64,000 bases of DNA from an uncultured Planctomycetaceae bacterium (GTDB lineage Bacteria; Planctomycetota; Planctomycetia; Pirellulales; Pirellulaceae): assembly GCA_903863885.1 (NCBI GenBank), contig CAIPEB010000336.1, positions 1 to 64,000 on the forward strand, in the 5' to 3' direction. Shown in pieces: positions 52,636-61,664 of the stretch. The notes beneath the pieces are model-generated. The model ran no database searches. It saw only the letters and a list, made by a program, of their open reading frames with translations, and was not told the DNA's origin. The stretch's first letter is position 1; each line of letters begins with the position of its first letter. The translations under genes were made by a program, and so were the position numbers.

Positions 52636-52664
52636 TTGCAATTTCCGATTAGCGCCAGTATCCT
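52636..52664 (+). promoter_or_regulatory. Candidate promoter for the WD-repeat kinase
   Basis: TTGCAA (52636-52641) and TATCCT (52659-52664) are separated by 17 bases, giving a leader of about 70 bases to the TTG start at 52740. Motif match only. A TTGACA also occurs at 52600 but lacks a good -10. Confidence 0.35.
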
Positions 52665-52725
52665 AGCCTGCGCCCTTTCTTGTTGCGGTCTTCGCGCGCT
52701 TTTCGATCTTCGGATTGATGCAGGC

Positions 52726-52731
52726 AGGAGG
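52726..52731 (+). promoter_or_regulatory. Ribosome binding site supporting a TTG start
   Basis: AGGAGG lies eight bases before the TTG at 52740. There is no in-frame ATG nearby, so this site decides the non-ATG start of the WD-repeat kinase. Confidence 0.7.
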
Positions 52732-52739
52732 CTCGTCCG

Positions 52740-55700
52740 TTGCCAATCGAGGCTGATGAGGTGCCGAGCGGACAAGGCACGCCGTCCCGATATGCTCTGC
52801 TGGAAATCTGCGGGCGGGGAGGATTCGGCGCGGTCTGGCGGGCCTTCGATTCAAAGCTGGGCCGGGAAATCGCGGTCAAGTGTCTCGGCGAACGGCTCGC
52901 CGGGGATCCCGAAGCCCGCCGGCGGTTCGTCGAGGAAGCCAGGCTCACCTCCCGGCTTGAACACCCGGGCATCGTGCCCGTCTACGACCTGCTCGAATCG
53001 TCGGGCGACGAGGCTCCGCGATATGCCATGAAGCTCGTTCGGGGCGAGACTCTGTCCGCTGCGATCGAGCGGTTTCATCAGCGGCCGCCGGCGAGCGACG
53101 AGCGACTGCAGCTGCTCGGCCTGTTGAATGTGTTTGTCGCCGTGGCGCGGACAATGGAATTCTCGCACTCGCGCGGCGTGCTCCATCGGGACCTGAAGCC
53201 CCAGAACATCATCGTCGGCGAGTTTGGCGAGACGATCATTCTCGACTGGGGATTGGCCAAGGATCGCAACGATTCCCGCTCCGAAGAGCCCGCATCGCCG
53301 GCCGGGTTCGGCGAGTCGCCGGCTGTCACCCAGCCGGGGACCGTTCAGGGAACGCCCGCTTACATGGCTCCCGAACAGGCGTCCGGGCGGGTTGAAGACG
53401 TGGACGAGCGGACGGATGTTTACGGGCTGGGGGTGATACTGTACGAGTTGCTGACCGGCCGTCTTCCTTTTTGCGGCGATACGGCGGAAGACGTTCGGCA
53501 GCGAGTGCTCGATGAGCACGTTGTGCGGCCGCGCAGCTTGAACCGCCACATCGCGCCTCAACTCGAAGCCATCTGCATGAAGGCCATGTCCAAGTCGCCG
53601 GCGGAACGATACCAGACCGTCCGCGAGTTGCGCGAAGATATCGAATGCGTTCTGGCGGATGAGCCTGTCAAGGCCTGCCGCGAATCCTATCGCGAGCGGT
53701 TGGCGAGATGGACCCGCAGGCATCGAACGCTGACCGGATCCATTGCAGCTTCGCTGGCTGCGGCCTGTCTGGTGCTGATCGTCGCGGTGGCGATCATCTC
53801 AGATTCCCGCGGTCGCGAAACAGCAGCCCGCCAGGATGCAGACCGGCAGCGCGACGAAGCTCGCAGGCAGGCCCGGTTGGCGGCCGAGCGTTTGGACCAT
53901 GTGGTGCACGAAACGTACAACATGGAACTCCTGCGAGTCCGCGATCTCTGGGCAAGCGAACCGGCAAAGGCTCTCGCGGCTCTCGATAACCCGCAGCGCT
54001 GCCCCGATTCGCTGCGTGACTTCGCGTGGGGTTATTTTCACCGAATGGCCCGGAGGCAACGCTGGCTGCAGAAGGTCGGAAGCGGTTTTCTGTCTGCTGT
54101 GGCCCTTGCTCCGGACGGCCAATTGATTGCGACGGGAGGCGAAGATCATGTCGTGCGGTTGCTGGATGCGGCGACGGGAAAAGTGCAGCGAGAACTGGCC
54201 GGCCATGATGGCTGGGTGACGGATCTGGCGTTCTCTCCCGATGGAAGCATGCTCGTCTCGGCAGGGGCCGACCGAACCGTTCGAATCTGGTCCATTCCCG
54301 CAGGCCGGACCATTCGCACCATTGCGGCTCACGAGTCGCACGTCAACGCCGTTGCGATTTCGCGCGACGCAGTGAGGATCGTGTCGGGCGGTTCGGACGG
54401 CAAGATCAAGAGTTGGTCGCTGGCCAATGGCGAGCTGCTGAAGGAGTCGCAGGTTCAGGACGGCGAAGTGGCGGACCTCTGCTTTGTCGGAGACTCCGTC
54501 GCGTCAGCCTCTGAGGACGGCCTCGTCCGATTATGGGACCGCGAGCTTTCCAACCCCAGGACGCTCTCCGGGCACGAGGCTCCCGTCGACGCAGTGCTTG
54601 CCCTGAATGAAGACCGCGAAGTCGCTTCCGCCGACCAGAACGGAGTTATTATTGTGTGGAATGCGGCCGATGGGAGCAGGCGGCTGCGGTTGTCCGGCCA
54701 TGCGGACCGGGTCCAGTCGCTGGCCTGTGCGTCCACGCGGCACTGGCTGGTTTCCGCGAGTTGGGACAAGACGGTCCGAGTCTGGGATCTGGATGCGGGA
54801 CAAATGAAGGTCACCTTCGAGGGGCCGGGAAGCTCGGCGCTGGCCACGGCATGTTCTCCCGACGGTGAATGCCTTGTTTCCGCTGACAGGGACGGCCGCC
54901 TCACCGCTTGGATCGTTGTGCCTGATGCGTGCGTTTCCACGCTGCGGGATGAACCGAAGCCCCTTGCGGTGGCGTTTGTGCCCGATAATCGAGCCGCGCC
55001 CGGCAGGAGACGGCTGATTGTGGCGGGCGGAGATCCTCTGTTCGAAAAGCCGGGCGGATATCTGCACGTTTGGGGTTTAGATAAAGCGGAAAGGGCGGAC
55101 ACGTTCGGCGGAGTGTCCGGAACGGTGACGTCGGTCTCTGCTGCGCCGTCGCGGCGCTGGTTTGCTTCGGGCGGCAGTGATCGCTGGGTACGTATCTGGG
55201 ACCTCGATTCGGGTCGCGAATTGCGGCGAATGGGCCCGCATGCGGGTTATGTCTGGTCGGTCGTTTTTTCCCCGGACGGCCGCAGGCTGGTTTCCGCGGG
55301 CGGCGACAAGCGGATTTGCGTGTGGGATGCCGAGACCGGGGAACTGCTGCAACAGTTGGATGGGCACGGCGCGGCGGTATCGCACCTGGCATTTGACGCG
55401 GGTGGCCGGCGATTGGCTTCGAGCGACTGGGATCGCACGGTAATTGTGTGGTCGGTTGCCGAAGGCCGCGAAGTGTGGCGGACCTCGGGCAAGTCCAAGG
55501 GATCGTCGCTGCTTGCGTTTTCGGCGGAGGGGAACCTGATCGCTACGCTCAGCGACAGTACATTCGCCGTGTGGCGTTTGCCCGGCGAGCGACCGATCTT
55601 CGAATTCACCGGTCGCGGCCCACGGGTCAACGCGATGTGCATGTCTCCCGATTTTCGCAGTCTGGCCTCGGCGGATGACAAGGGAGCGGTATGCATCTGG

Positions 55701-55907
55701 GACCCGGACCGCGGGCAGCAGCGTGCCGTGTTTCAGGCCGGCGACCGGCCGATTCTCGCGCTCGCTTTTTCGCCCGATAGCCGCCAACTGGCCTCTGCCG
55801 ATTCGGACGGAACGGTAAGAATATGGTTGTCGGAAAACACGTCGCCCCAGCAACCCGTCGGGAAAGGAACTCCGGTTTCGAGCGAGTCTTTCAAACAAAG
55901 ACCATAG
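52740..55907 (+). CDS. Serine/threonine kinase with 14 WD-like repeats, 1055 aa
   Basis: The start is TTG with AGGAGG eight bases upstream. The kinase (about 18-310) shows GRGGFGAVW, AVK (K47), HRDLKPQN (D151) and DWG (169-171) instead of DFG, then GTPAYMAPEQ. A membrane helix lies at 331-353, followed by a short charged helix and a WD40-rich region (about 445-1045). Fourteen WD-like units can be counted by their terminal phrases (for example VRIW, VRLWD, ICVWD), enough for two seven-blade propellers; unit eight is degenerate. The kinase would be cytoplasmic with the propellers outside. It is divergent from the cyclase-kinase gene across 271 bases. Confidence 0.9.
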   Translation: MPIEADEVPSGQGTPSRYALLEICGRGGFGAVWRAFDSKLGREIAVKCLGERLAGDPEARRRFVEEARLTSRLEHPGIVPVYDLLESSGDEAPRYAMKLVRGETLSAAIERFHQRPPASDERLQLLGLLNVFVAVARTMEFSHSRGVLHRDLKPQNIIVGEFGETIILDWGLAKDRNDSRSEEPASPAGFGESPAVTQPGTVQGTPAYMAPEQASGRVEDVDERTDVYGLGVILYELLTGRLPFCGDTAEDVRQRVLDEHVVRPRSLNRHIAPQLEAICMKAMSKSPAERYQTVRELREDIECVLADEPVKACRESYRERLARWTRRHRTLTGSIAASLAAACLVLIVAVAIISDSRGRETAARQDADRQRDEARRQARLAAERLDHVVHETYNMELLRVRDLWASEPAKALAALDNPQRCPDSLRDFAWGYFHRMARRQRWLQKVGSGFLSAVALAPDGQLIATGGEDHVVRLLDAATGKVQRELAGHDGWVTDLAFSPDGSMLVSAGADRTVRIWSIPAGRTIRTIAAHESHVNAVAISRDAVRIVSGGSDGKIKSWSLANGELLKESQVQDGEVADLCFVGDSVASASEDGLVRLWDRELSNPRTLSGHEAPVDAVLALNEDREVASADQNGVIIVWNAADGSRRLRLSGHADRVQSLACASTRHWLVSASWDKTVRVWDLDAGQMKVTFEGPGSSALATACSPDGECLVSADRDGRLTAWIVVPDACVSTLRDEPKPLAVAFVPDNRAAPGRRRLIVAGGDPLFEKPGGYLHVWGLDKAERADTFGGVSGTVTSVSAAPSRRWFASGGSDRWVRIWDLDSGRELRRMGPHAGYVWSVVFSPDGRRLVSAGGDKRICVWDAETGELLQQLDGHGAAVSHLAFDAGGRRLASSDWDRTVIVWSVAEGREVWRTSGKSKGSSLLAFSAEGNLIATLSDSTFAVWRLPGERPIFEFTGRGPRVNAMCMSPDFRSLASADDKGAVCIWDPDRGQQRAVFQAGDRPILALAFSPDSRQLASADSDGTVRIWLSENTSPQQPVGKGTPVSSESFKQRP

Positions 55908-55917
55908 GAGCATCGAA

Positions 55918-56658
55918 ATGTTGCGGCTTTCCGGTATCTCGGTTGCAGTATGTTTGTTGCTGCCCGTGTCAGTCAGCGGCCAGTTGACGTACGAGGAACT
56001 TCAGAAACTGGCACGCGACGCGGTTCGCAATGAAGAAGTCGGCATCGAACCGGCCGAGTTCCGCGTGGATGACGGTTCGTTTTACTACACGCTGGGCGGT
56101 GCCCGGACCATACTCGACCCGCACTTCGACCATTTCAACCCGGTCAATCAGGCAATCGAAGCCCAGTTGCAGGTCGAGGTTCTGCGTCAGACCCGCACAA
56201 CTACTCGCAAGCGGGAGTTCTGGGAGCCGATACTCAAGAAGGTGGAGGCGGTCATTGCCGACAAGCTCCCTGGTTTGCAGGACGAGAAGCTGACTGAGCG
56301 GGAACGCAACGACCTGTCGGCGCAGCTCAACAAGCAGGTCGAGGATGTCTATCATCGGGCGATGGCCGAGTACGCGAAAAAGCAGGGGCTGAAATTGGGG
56401 CAACAGGCCCGCTATCGTCCGCCGCACACGGTGACGCTGGTCACCAGTCCGCCGGGCGGCCGCATTTTCCTGACTCATGCAATCCAGATGCGAATCGCAC
56501 AGGGACAGAAGAAAGATCCGGACTGGCGGCTGATTGAGGATCCCAGTTCGATCGAACTGGAGGGAAAGTACTTCTACCTCCTGCAATGGGGAGCAAAAAC
56601 AGTCCGGAGCGACCAGCCAATTCAGATCGACCGCAGCGGCAAGTTCGTGTTACGCTAG
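55918..56658 (+). CDS. Secreted hypothetical protein, 246 aa
   Basis: A signal peptide (LRLSGISVAVCLLLPVSVSG) is followed by a charged helical domain (about 30-160) and a C-terminal beta segment (VTLVTSPPGGRIFLTHA) that resembles a PEGA-type strand pair. AGGAG lies eight bases before the ATG. It follows the WD-repeat kinase by 10 bases and is likely co-transcribed, so it may be a partner of the kinase's outer propeller. Family not recognised. Confidence 0.82.
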   Translation: MLRLSGISVAVCLLLPVSVSGQLTYEELQKLARDAVRNEEVGIEPAEFRVDDGSFYYTLGGARTILDPHFDHFNPVNQAIEAQLQVEVLRQTRTTTRKREFWEPILKKVEAVIADKLPGLQDEKLTERERNDLSAQLNKQVEDVYHRAMAEYAKKQGLKLGQQARYRPPHTVTLVTSPPGGRIFLTHAIQMRIAQGQKKDPDWRLIEDPSSIELEGKYFYLLQWGAKTVRSDQPIQIDRSGKFVLR

Positions 56659-56764
56659 TGCGCCGCCAAGGCCGGCACACCGCTGTCCCGGGTGCCGGCA
56701 ATCGTCGCTCGGGCATTGAATAGACGTAATCGGATTTCCAAACGACTCGGAACGGAAGCTAATC

Positions 56765-58018
56765 GTGATCAAGAAACTGGCCGTTTTCATCGTGGGATTG
56801 GCCGTGGGTATCGGAGCGGCGGTCTCGTACCAGTTGCAGTTTGGGCCTCTGACGGCACGCCCCGGCGCTGCGGCACCGGTTTCGGCCGGCGCGCAGCCCG
56901 CCGGTCCGGTTGCGGGTCCTGCGACCGCCGGCGGCAGTTCGGTGGTGGTGGCGTTGGGAACGATTGAACCGAAAGGCGGGATCATCAATGTGGCCAGTCC
57001 GCTCATCGGACATCGCATCGAAAAGATCAACGTCGCGGAAGGCGGACCGGCCAATATGAACGAAGTGGTCGTCGAACTGGACAAGTCGCTCGACCAGAAA
57101 GAAATGCAGCTGGTCGATATCCAGCTTGAAGAAGCGAAAGTTCGCCAGGCGGCGGAGGTGGAGCGGGCCCAGCAGGGGCTTGATGCGGCGGCTCGCGCTC
57201 TGCAGATCCTGCAGGGAAGCCGCGAACTGGATATTGCGGTCCAGGACGCCAAGCAGAAAGTGCTGGCGGCCAAAGCCAAGCAGGCTGCCACGGACCTCGC
57301 GCGGTTGCGGCAGTTGCGTCAGCTGTCCGATCCGCCGGTTTCGGACCAGCAGGTGGAACAGCAGGCGGTGCTGGTGGAAGTTGCACAAGCCGAGCAGCAG
57401 GCGGGCGACGTGGGCGTAAAGAAGCTGAAGCAATCGCTCGATTTCCAGATCACCAATGCGGAGGCTGAACAGAAGGCCGCCAAACGGATGCTGGATCTGG
57501 CCACCACCGGAGCGGGAATTCGTTCACTGGAAATGCAGAAGGAACTGACCGGCCTGAAATTGAAACAGTCCACCATTACCGCTCCGATCACGGGCACGGT
57601 GTTGAGCGTCCCGGCCCACGCCGGCGAGGTCGTGACCCAGTCGCCTCTGTTGCGGATGGCCGACCTGACGGAGATCGTGTGCAAAGTCGAGGTCGATGCG
57701 ACGGATGTGCAGCGACTTGCATTGGGCGAAACGGCCAAGGTCGCATGCCGCGCCTTCAGCGGGCCATTTCCGGAAACCACAGTGTCTGGCACGATCGAGC
57801 GGTTCGGCAGCGTGGTTGCCCAGGCGACCGTCCAGCCGCTGGATCCCCGCAAACCTGTGGACCGCCATGTGGTCGAAGTGATCGTGTCGCTCAGCGCGGA
57901 AGACGTGCTCAAGCGGATCTACGGCACGAAAACGCCCGATGCCACGGCGCTGGTGGGCCTCCAGGTCGAGGCGAGGTTTGACGAAAAGTCCAGCGGGGAC
58001 AAGCCATCATCGCCATGA
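56765..58018 (+). CDS. HlyD/DevB-type periplasmic adaptor of an ABC exporter, 417 aa
   Basis: The start is GTG. An N-terminal membrane anchor (LAVFIVGLAVGIGAAVSYQL) is followed by a biotinyl-lipoyl-like half, long coiled-coil helices (about 115-270, Gln/Ala/Lys-rich), the second lipoyl half (SPLLRMADLTEIVCKVEVDA) and a beta-barrel. This is the membrane-fusion layout that bridges inner-membrane permeases to a TolC-like channel. The next gene (permease) overlaps it by four bases, so the complex is made as one unit. Substrate unknown. Confidence 0.9.
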   Translation: MIKKLAVFIVGLAVGIGAAVSYQLQFGPLTARPGAAAPVSAGAQPAGPVAGPATAGGSSVVVALGTIEPKGGIINVASPLIGHRIEKINVAEGGPANMNEVVVELDKSLDQKEMQLVDIQLEEAKVRQAAEVERAQQGLDAAARALQILQGSRELDIAVQDAKQKVLAAKAKQAATDLARLRQLRQLSDPPVSDQQVEQQAVLVEVAQAEQQAGDVGVKKLKQSLDFQITNAEAEQKAAKRMLDLATTGAGIRSLEMQKELTGLKLKQSTITAPITGTVLSVPAHAGEVVTQSPLLRMADLTEIVCKVEVDATDVQRLALGETAKVACRAFSGPFPETTVSGTIERFGSVVAQATVQPLDPRKPVDRHVVEVIVSLSAEDVLKRIYGTKTPDATALVGLQVEARFDEKSSGDKPSSP

Positions 58019-59172
58019 AGACACCGCTTGCCTGGCTGAACTTGATCCATAATCGGGTGCGCACGGCCGTGGCCGTGTCGGGCGTGGCGTTCGCCATTGT
58101 CCTGATGTTCATGCAATTGGGCTTCCTCGAAGCAGTCAAGGCGAGTGCGACCCTGATCTACAAGGGGCTGGATTTCGATATCTGCATCCGGTCGCCCGAC
58201 TACTTGAATATGGCCGATGCACGCACATTTCCCGGCAGTCGGCTGCTGCAGGCGAAAGGCACGGAGGGTGTGGCCCGCGGGGCTGCTTTTCAGACTTCCG
58301 TGGCGCCGTGGCGAAATCCGACCAGCGGCGAGAAACGGGGCATCCTCGTCATGGGGATCGGAACGGCGGACGACGTGTTTCTCGATCCGCAGCTGAACCG
58401 CACGGTGCGTCAGTCGCTCAAAGCACCCGAGGATGTGCTGATCGACACGAAGACTTCGCTCGAGTTCGGTCCTCGCAACGGCAGTTGGCTTGACGATGCG
58501 AACGTCGGCCTGCAGACCGAGATCGGCGGCAGCAGGATACGCGTGGCGGGGCACTTCACTCGGGGTGCGGGGCTCATTGCAAGCGGCGCCGTGCTGATAA
58601 ACGACCGCGGCTTTCGTGATGTGGTGACTATTCACCCGCCGGAACAGGTCAGTTTCGGGTTCCTCAAGCTCAAGGCCGGCGCCCGCCCCGACGAGGTTGC
58701 CGCCCGCATGCGCAAGTCGCTGCCCGACGACGTGGAGGTGCTGACTCGCGCCGAGACGTTAACGCGTGAAACCAGACGCTGGGTCTGGGAAACGAACTAC
58801 GGCTTGATCTTCTTCGCCGGCGTGGTTGTGGCCGTGATCGTCGGCACGGCGATTGTGTACCAGGTTCTCGTCAGCGAAGTGACGTCGCTGCTGCCCGAGT
58901 ATGCGACGATGCGCGCCATGGGGTATCGCGACCGGTACCTGGCCGGCATCGTGCTGCAGCAGGCGCTCGCCCTGGCGCTGGGAGGGTTCGTCCCGGGTCT
59001 GGTTCTTTCACAGATCATGTACCGCATTACGTCGTCCCGCGCAGGCATCCCCGTCGAATTCACGTGGTTTAATTTCTTCCTCGTCCTCGGCCTGTCGATT
59101 GTCATGTGCATGGTGTCGGGCCTCCTCGCGATGCGCAAAACGTTTCTGGCCGATCCCGCGGACCTGTTCTGA
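58015..59172 (+). CDS. DevC-like ABC exporter permease 1, 385 aa
   Basis: The FtsX/MacB-type permease layout is present: an N-terminal helix (VAVSGVAFAIVLMFMQLGFL), a periplasmic domain of about 200 residues, and three C-terminal helices (LIFFAGVVVAVIVGTAIVYQ, then LQQALALALGGFVPGLVLS and FNFFLVLGLSIVMCMVSGLL). The segment EYATMRAMGYRDRYL before the second-last helices is the usual cytoplasmic coupling loop. Its ATG overlaps the adaptor's stop (ATGA) and it is one base from the next permease. Confidence 0.9.
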   Translation: MKTPLAWLNLIHNRVRTAVAVSGVAFAIVLMFMQLGFLEAVKASATLIYKGLDFDICIRSPDYLNMADARTFPGSRLLQAKGTEGVARGAAFQTSVAPWRNPTSGEKRGILVMGIGTADDVFLDPQLNRTVRQSLKAPEDVLIDTKTSLEFGPRNGSWLDDANVGLQTEIGGSRIRVAGHFTRGAGLIASGAVLINDRGFRDVVTIHPPEQVSFGFLKLKAGARPDEVAARMRKSLPDDVEVLTRAETLTRETRRWVWETNYGLIFFAGVVVAVIVGTAIVYQVLVSEVTSLLPEYATMRAMGYRDRYLAGIVLQQALALALGGFVPGLVLSQIMYRITSSRAGIPVEFTWFNFFLVLGLSIVMCMVSGLLAMRKTFLADPADLF

Positions 59173-59173
59173 C

Positions 59174-60355
59174 ATGCTGCGAAAAACTCCACTGGCTTGG
59201 AAAAACCTGACGCACGAGCCCCGGCGCATGATGATTGCCGTCGGAGGAGTGGGGTTTGCCGTGCTGTTGATGTTCATCGAAATGGGATTCCTCAATGCGC
59301 TGCTCGACAGCACCGTGGAGGTGCTTCGAGTGATGCGAGGCGAACTGGTCATCGTCAGCCAGACGAAGTTCGCCATGGCGGCCCGCGAGCGATTCGACCT
59401 GCAGCGGGCATACCAGGCGCAGGCAATTCCCGGCGTGGAGGGCGTCTATCCGGTCTATATGGAGACGATGGGGGCGATTCTGCGCCGCCGCGATGCCACG
59501 CCCCCGCCCCGCGGCTATCCGATCCGCGTGTTCGGCTTCCGGCCGGGGGATCCCCTGTGGAAGATCCCCGCGGTCGCCGAGCGGTTGAGCGAACTGCGGC
59601 AACCGGGCGTCGCGCTGCTCGACGAAGCCAGCCGGCGACAGTACGGACTTTCGCGGCGCGGTTCGCAGCTCGCGAAGCAGGACGTGGAACTGACGGGCCG
59701 CCGTCTGCGTTTTGCGGGGACGTTCTATCTCGGCGTCGATTTCACGAACGATGGAAATCTGATCATGACCGCCGAGAATTTTGCGCACTACTTTCCCTAC
59801 CGCCTCCGCGGATCCAATCCTCTCAACGTCGTCGATCTGGCCCTCGTCAAACTCCAGCCCGGCGCGGATCCTCTCGCAGTGCAGCGGCAGCTGATCGAAC
59901 GGCTGCCGGACGATGTTCGCGTCGAGACCAAAGAGAAGTTCATCGAAAGCGAAAAGAAATTCTGGCGCAAGAGTACGCCGATCGGCTACATCTTTTTTGT
60001 CGGGACGGTGGTAGGGTTCGTCGTCGGCGTGATCATCTGCTACCAGATCATCTATGCGGATATCTCGGATCATATGCGGGAGTTCGCCACCATGAAGGCG
60101 ATGGGTTACCGCACAACGTACTTTTTCCAGCTGGTCCTCACCCAGGCCGCGTGTCTCTCCGTGTTTGGTTTTGTTCCCGGGTGCCTTGCCGCAGCGGGTG
60201 TCTATTGGCTGATCGCCAGCATTACCGGCCTGACGATGGAGATGAAACTGGCCACGACCGTCGAGATTCTCGCGGCTACCCTGTGCATGTGCTCGATATC
60301 CGGTCTGCTGGCGGTGCGGAAGCTGCTGTCGGCCGACCCGGCGGAATTGTTCTGA
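59174..60355 (+). CDS. DevC-like ABC exporter permease 2, 393 aa
   Basis: A paralog of the preceding permease with the same layout: N-terminal helix (MMIAVGGVGFAVLLMFIEMG), a periplasmic domain, three C-terminal helices and the coupling loop EFATMKAMGYRTTYF. The start MLRKTPLAWKNL at 59174 mirrors the first permease's MKTPLAWLNL, and the longer open frame upstream lies inside the first permease gene. Two distinct permeases suggest a heterodimeric membrane unit rather than a homodimer. Confidence 0.9.
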   Translation: MLRKTPLAWKNLTHEPRRMMIAVGGVGFAVLLMFIEMGFLNALLDSTVEVLRVMRGELVIVSQTKFAMAARERFDLQRAYQAQAIPGVEGVYPVYMETMGAILRRRDATPPPRGYPIRVFGFRPGDPLWKIPAVAERLSELRQPGVALLDEASRRQYGLSRRGSQLAKQDVELTGRRLRFAGTFYLGVDFTNDGNLIMTAENFAHYFPYRLRGSNPLNVVDLALVKLQPGADPLAVQRQLIERLPDDVRVETKEKFIESEKKFWRKSTPIGYIFFVGTVVGFVVGVIICYQIIYADISDHMREFATMKAMGYRTTYFFQLVLTQAACLSVFGFVPGCLAAAGVYWLIASITGLTMEMKLATTVEILAATLCMCSISGLLAVRKLLSADPAELF

Positions 60356-60392
60356 TTCGAAACATCGCCACCCCGGTCGAACGGACGATTTG

Positions 60393-61544
60393 ATGGGAAC
60401 TGAACCGAACATCCGAGCGACAAGTTCCACGATGTGGGTGCGCACCAGCGCTCCCCGCTCTCGCACGATTCGCATCCGCGACGTGCAGCACTATTTCGGC
60501 GAGGGAGAAGCTCGCAAGCAGGCGCTGTTCAACAATAACCTCGACGTCTACGAGGGCGAGATCGTCATCATGACCGGACCGTCCGGCTCCGGGAAAACGA
60601 CCTTGCTGACGCTGATCGGGACGCTGCGCACCGTGCAGGAAGGAAGCCTCCGCGTGCTGGGCAGGGAACTGGCCGGAGCCTCGCGCGACGAACTGGTTGC
60701 GACCCGGCGCGACATCGGGTTCATCTTTCAGGCCCATAATCTCTTTGGCTCGCTGACCGCGATGCAGAACGTAAAGATGGGAATGGAGCTGTTTGATTTC
60801 AGCCCGAAGGAGATGAAAGACCGCGCAACCACGCTGCTCGAACGGCTCGACCTGGGCAAACGACTTAATTACAAGCCGGAGTCGCTGTCGGGCGGCCAGA
60901 AGCAGCGGGTCGCCATCGCCCGCGGACTTGCGCACGGTCCCCGCATCGTCCTGGCCGACGAACCGACCGCCGCGCTCGACGAAAAGACCGGGCGCACGGT
61001 GGTCACGCTCTTTCAGGAACTCGCGCAGCAGCAGGGTGTGACGATTGTCATGGTGACCCACGACAGTCGAATCCTGGATGTGGCCGATCGCATCGTTAAT
61101 ATGGTGGATGGCGAAATCAGGTCCGACGTGGTCGTGCAGGAGGCCGCATTGATCTGCGAGTTCCTGCAGAAACTCCGCGCTTTCGAGAAACTCACTCCCG
61201 CCACGCTTGCGTCCATTGCCGATAAGATGCAGGCCGAGCAGCACTCCGCCGGCGATGTCATCACCCGGCAGGGCGAGCCGGGCGACAAGTTCTATTTGAT
61301 TCGCTCAGGCGAAGTGGACGTAGTCATCGATGACGGCACGCGGAAGCGACTCGTCGCGCGATTGAAGGACGGCGATTTCTTCGGCGAAACCGCGCTGCTG
61401 ACCGGCGAACCCCGCAATGCCACGATCACCGCCACCAAACTCTCGCTGCTCTACTCGCTCGGCAAGGAAGACTTCCAGGCGGCGATTTCCGCGAGCGCGT
61501 CGCTGAGGGAAGAACTGCAGAAAGTGCTGTTTGAGCGGCAATAG
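60393..61544 (+). CDS. DevA-like ABC ATPase fused to a cyclic-nucleotide-binding domain, 383 aa
   Basis: The ATPase half shows Walker A GPSGSGKT (62-69), a Q-loop phrase FQAHNLFG, signature LSGGQ (165-169), Walker B IVLADEP (D189/E190) and H-loop H223. It belongs to the LolD/MacB/DevA class that powers export with the upstream permeases. Residues about 265-380 form a Crp-like cyclic-nucleotide-binding domain with [18 protein letters not shown]; the phosphate-contact Glu332 and Arg341 of the phosphate-binding cassette are kept. The natural start is the ATG at 60393. The fusion suggests exporter activity could be gated by cyclic nucleotide. This is inferred from domains only. Confidence 0.92.
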   Translation: MGTEPNIRATSSTMWVRTSAPRSRTIRIRDVQHYFGEGEARKQALFNNNLDVYEGEIVIMTGPSGSGKTTLLTLIGTLRTVQEGSLRVLGRELAGASRDELVATRRDIGFIFQAHNLFGSLTAMQNVKMGMELFDFSPKEMKDRATTLLERLDLGKRLNYKPESLSGGQKQRVAIARGLAHGPRIVLADEPTAALDEKTGRTVVTLFQELAQQQGVTIVMVTHDSRILDVADRIVNMVDGEIRSDVVVQEAALICEFLQKLRAFEKLTPATLASIADKMQAEQHSAGDVITRQGEPGDKFYLIRSGEVDVVIDDGTRKRLVARLKDGDFFGETALLTGEPRNATITATKLSLLYSLGKEDFQAAISASASLREELQKVLFERQ

Positions 61545-61563
61545 GCCCGGCGTCGGCTGCCGC

Positions 61564-61584
61564 GGGACTGCATGGTCCCTTTTT
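61564..61584 (+). terminator. Rho-independent terminator after the exporter operon
   Basis: GGGAC (61564-61568), a 6-base loop and GTCCC (61575-61579) are followed by five T. A T-G wobble can add a sixth pair. It lies 20 bases past the stop of the ABC ATPase gene on the plus strand, in the gap before the convergent TolC-like gene. Confidence 0.55.
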
Positions 61585-61664
61585 GCCCGGCGAAAAGCCT
61601 GTCGCACGTTACGAAACACCGGCTTTCCGCGGAAGGAAGATCGGCCAACGTGCGGACGACAACT

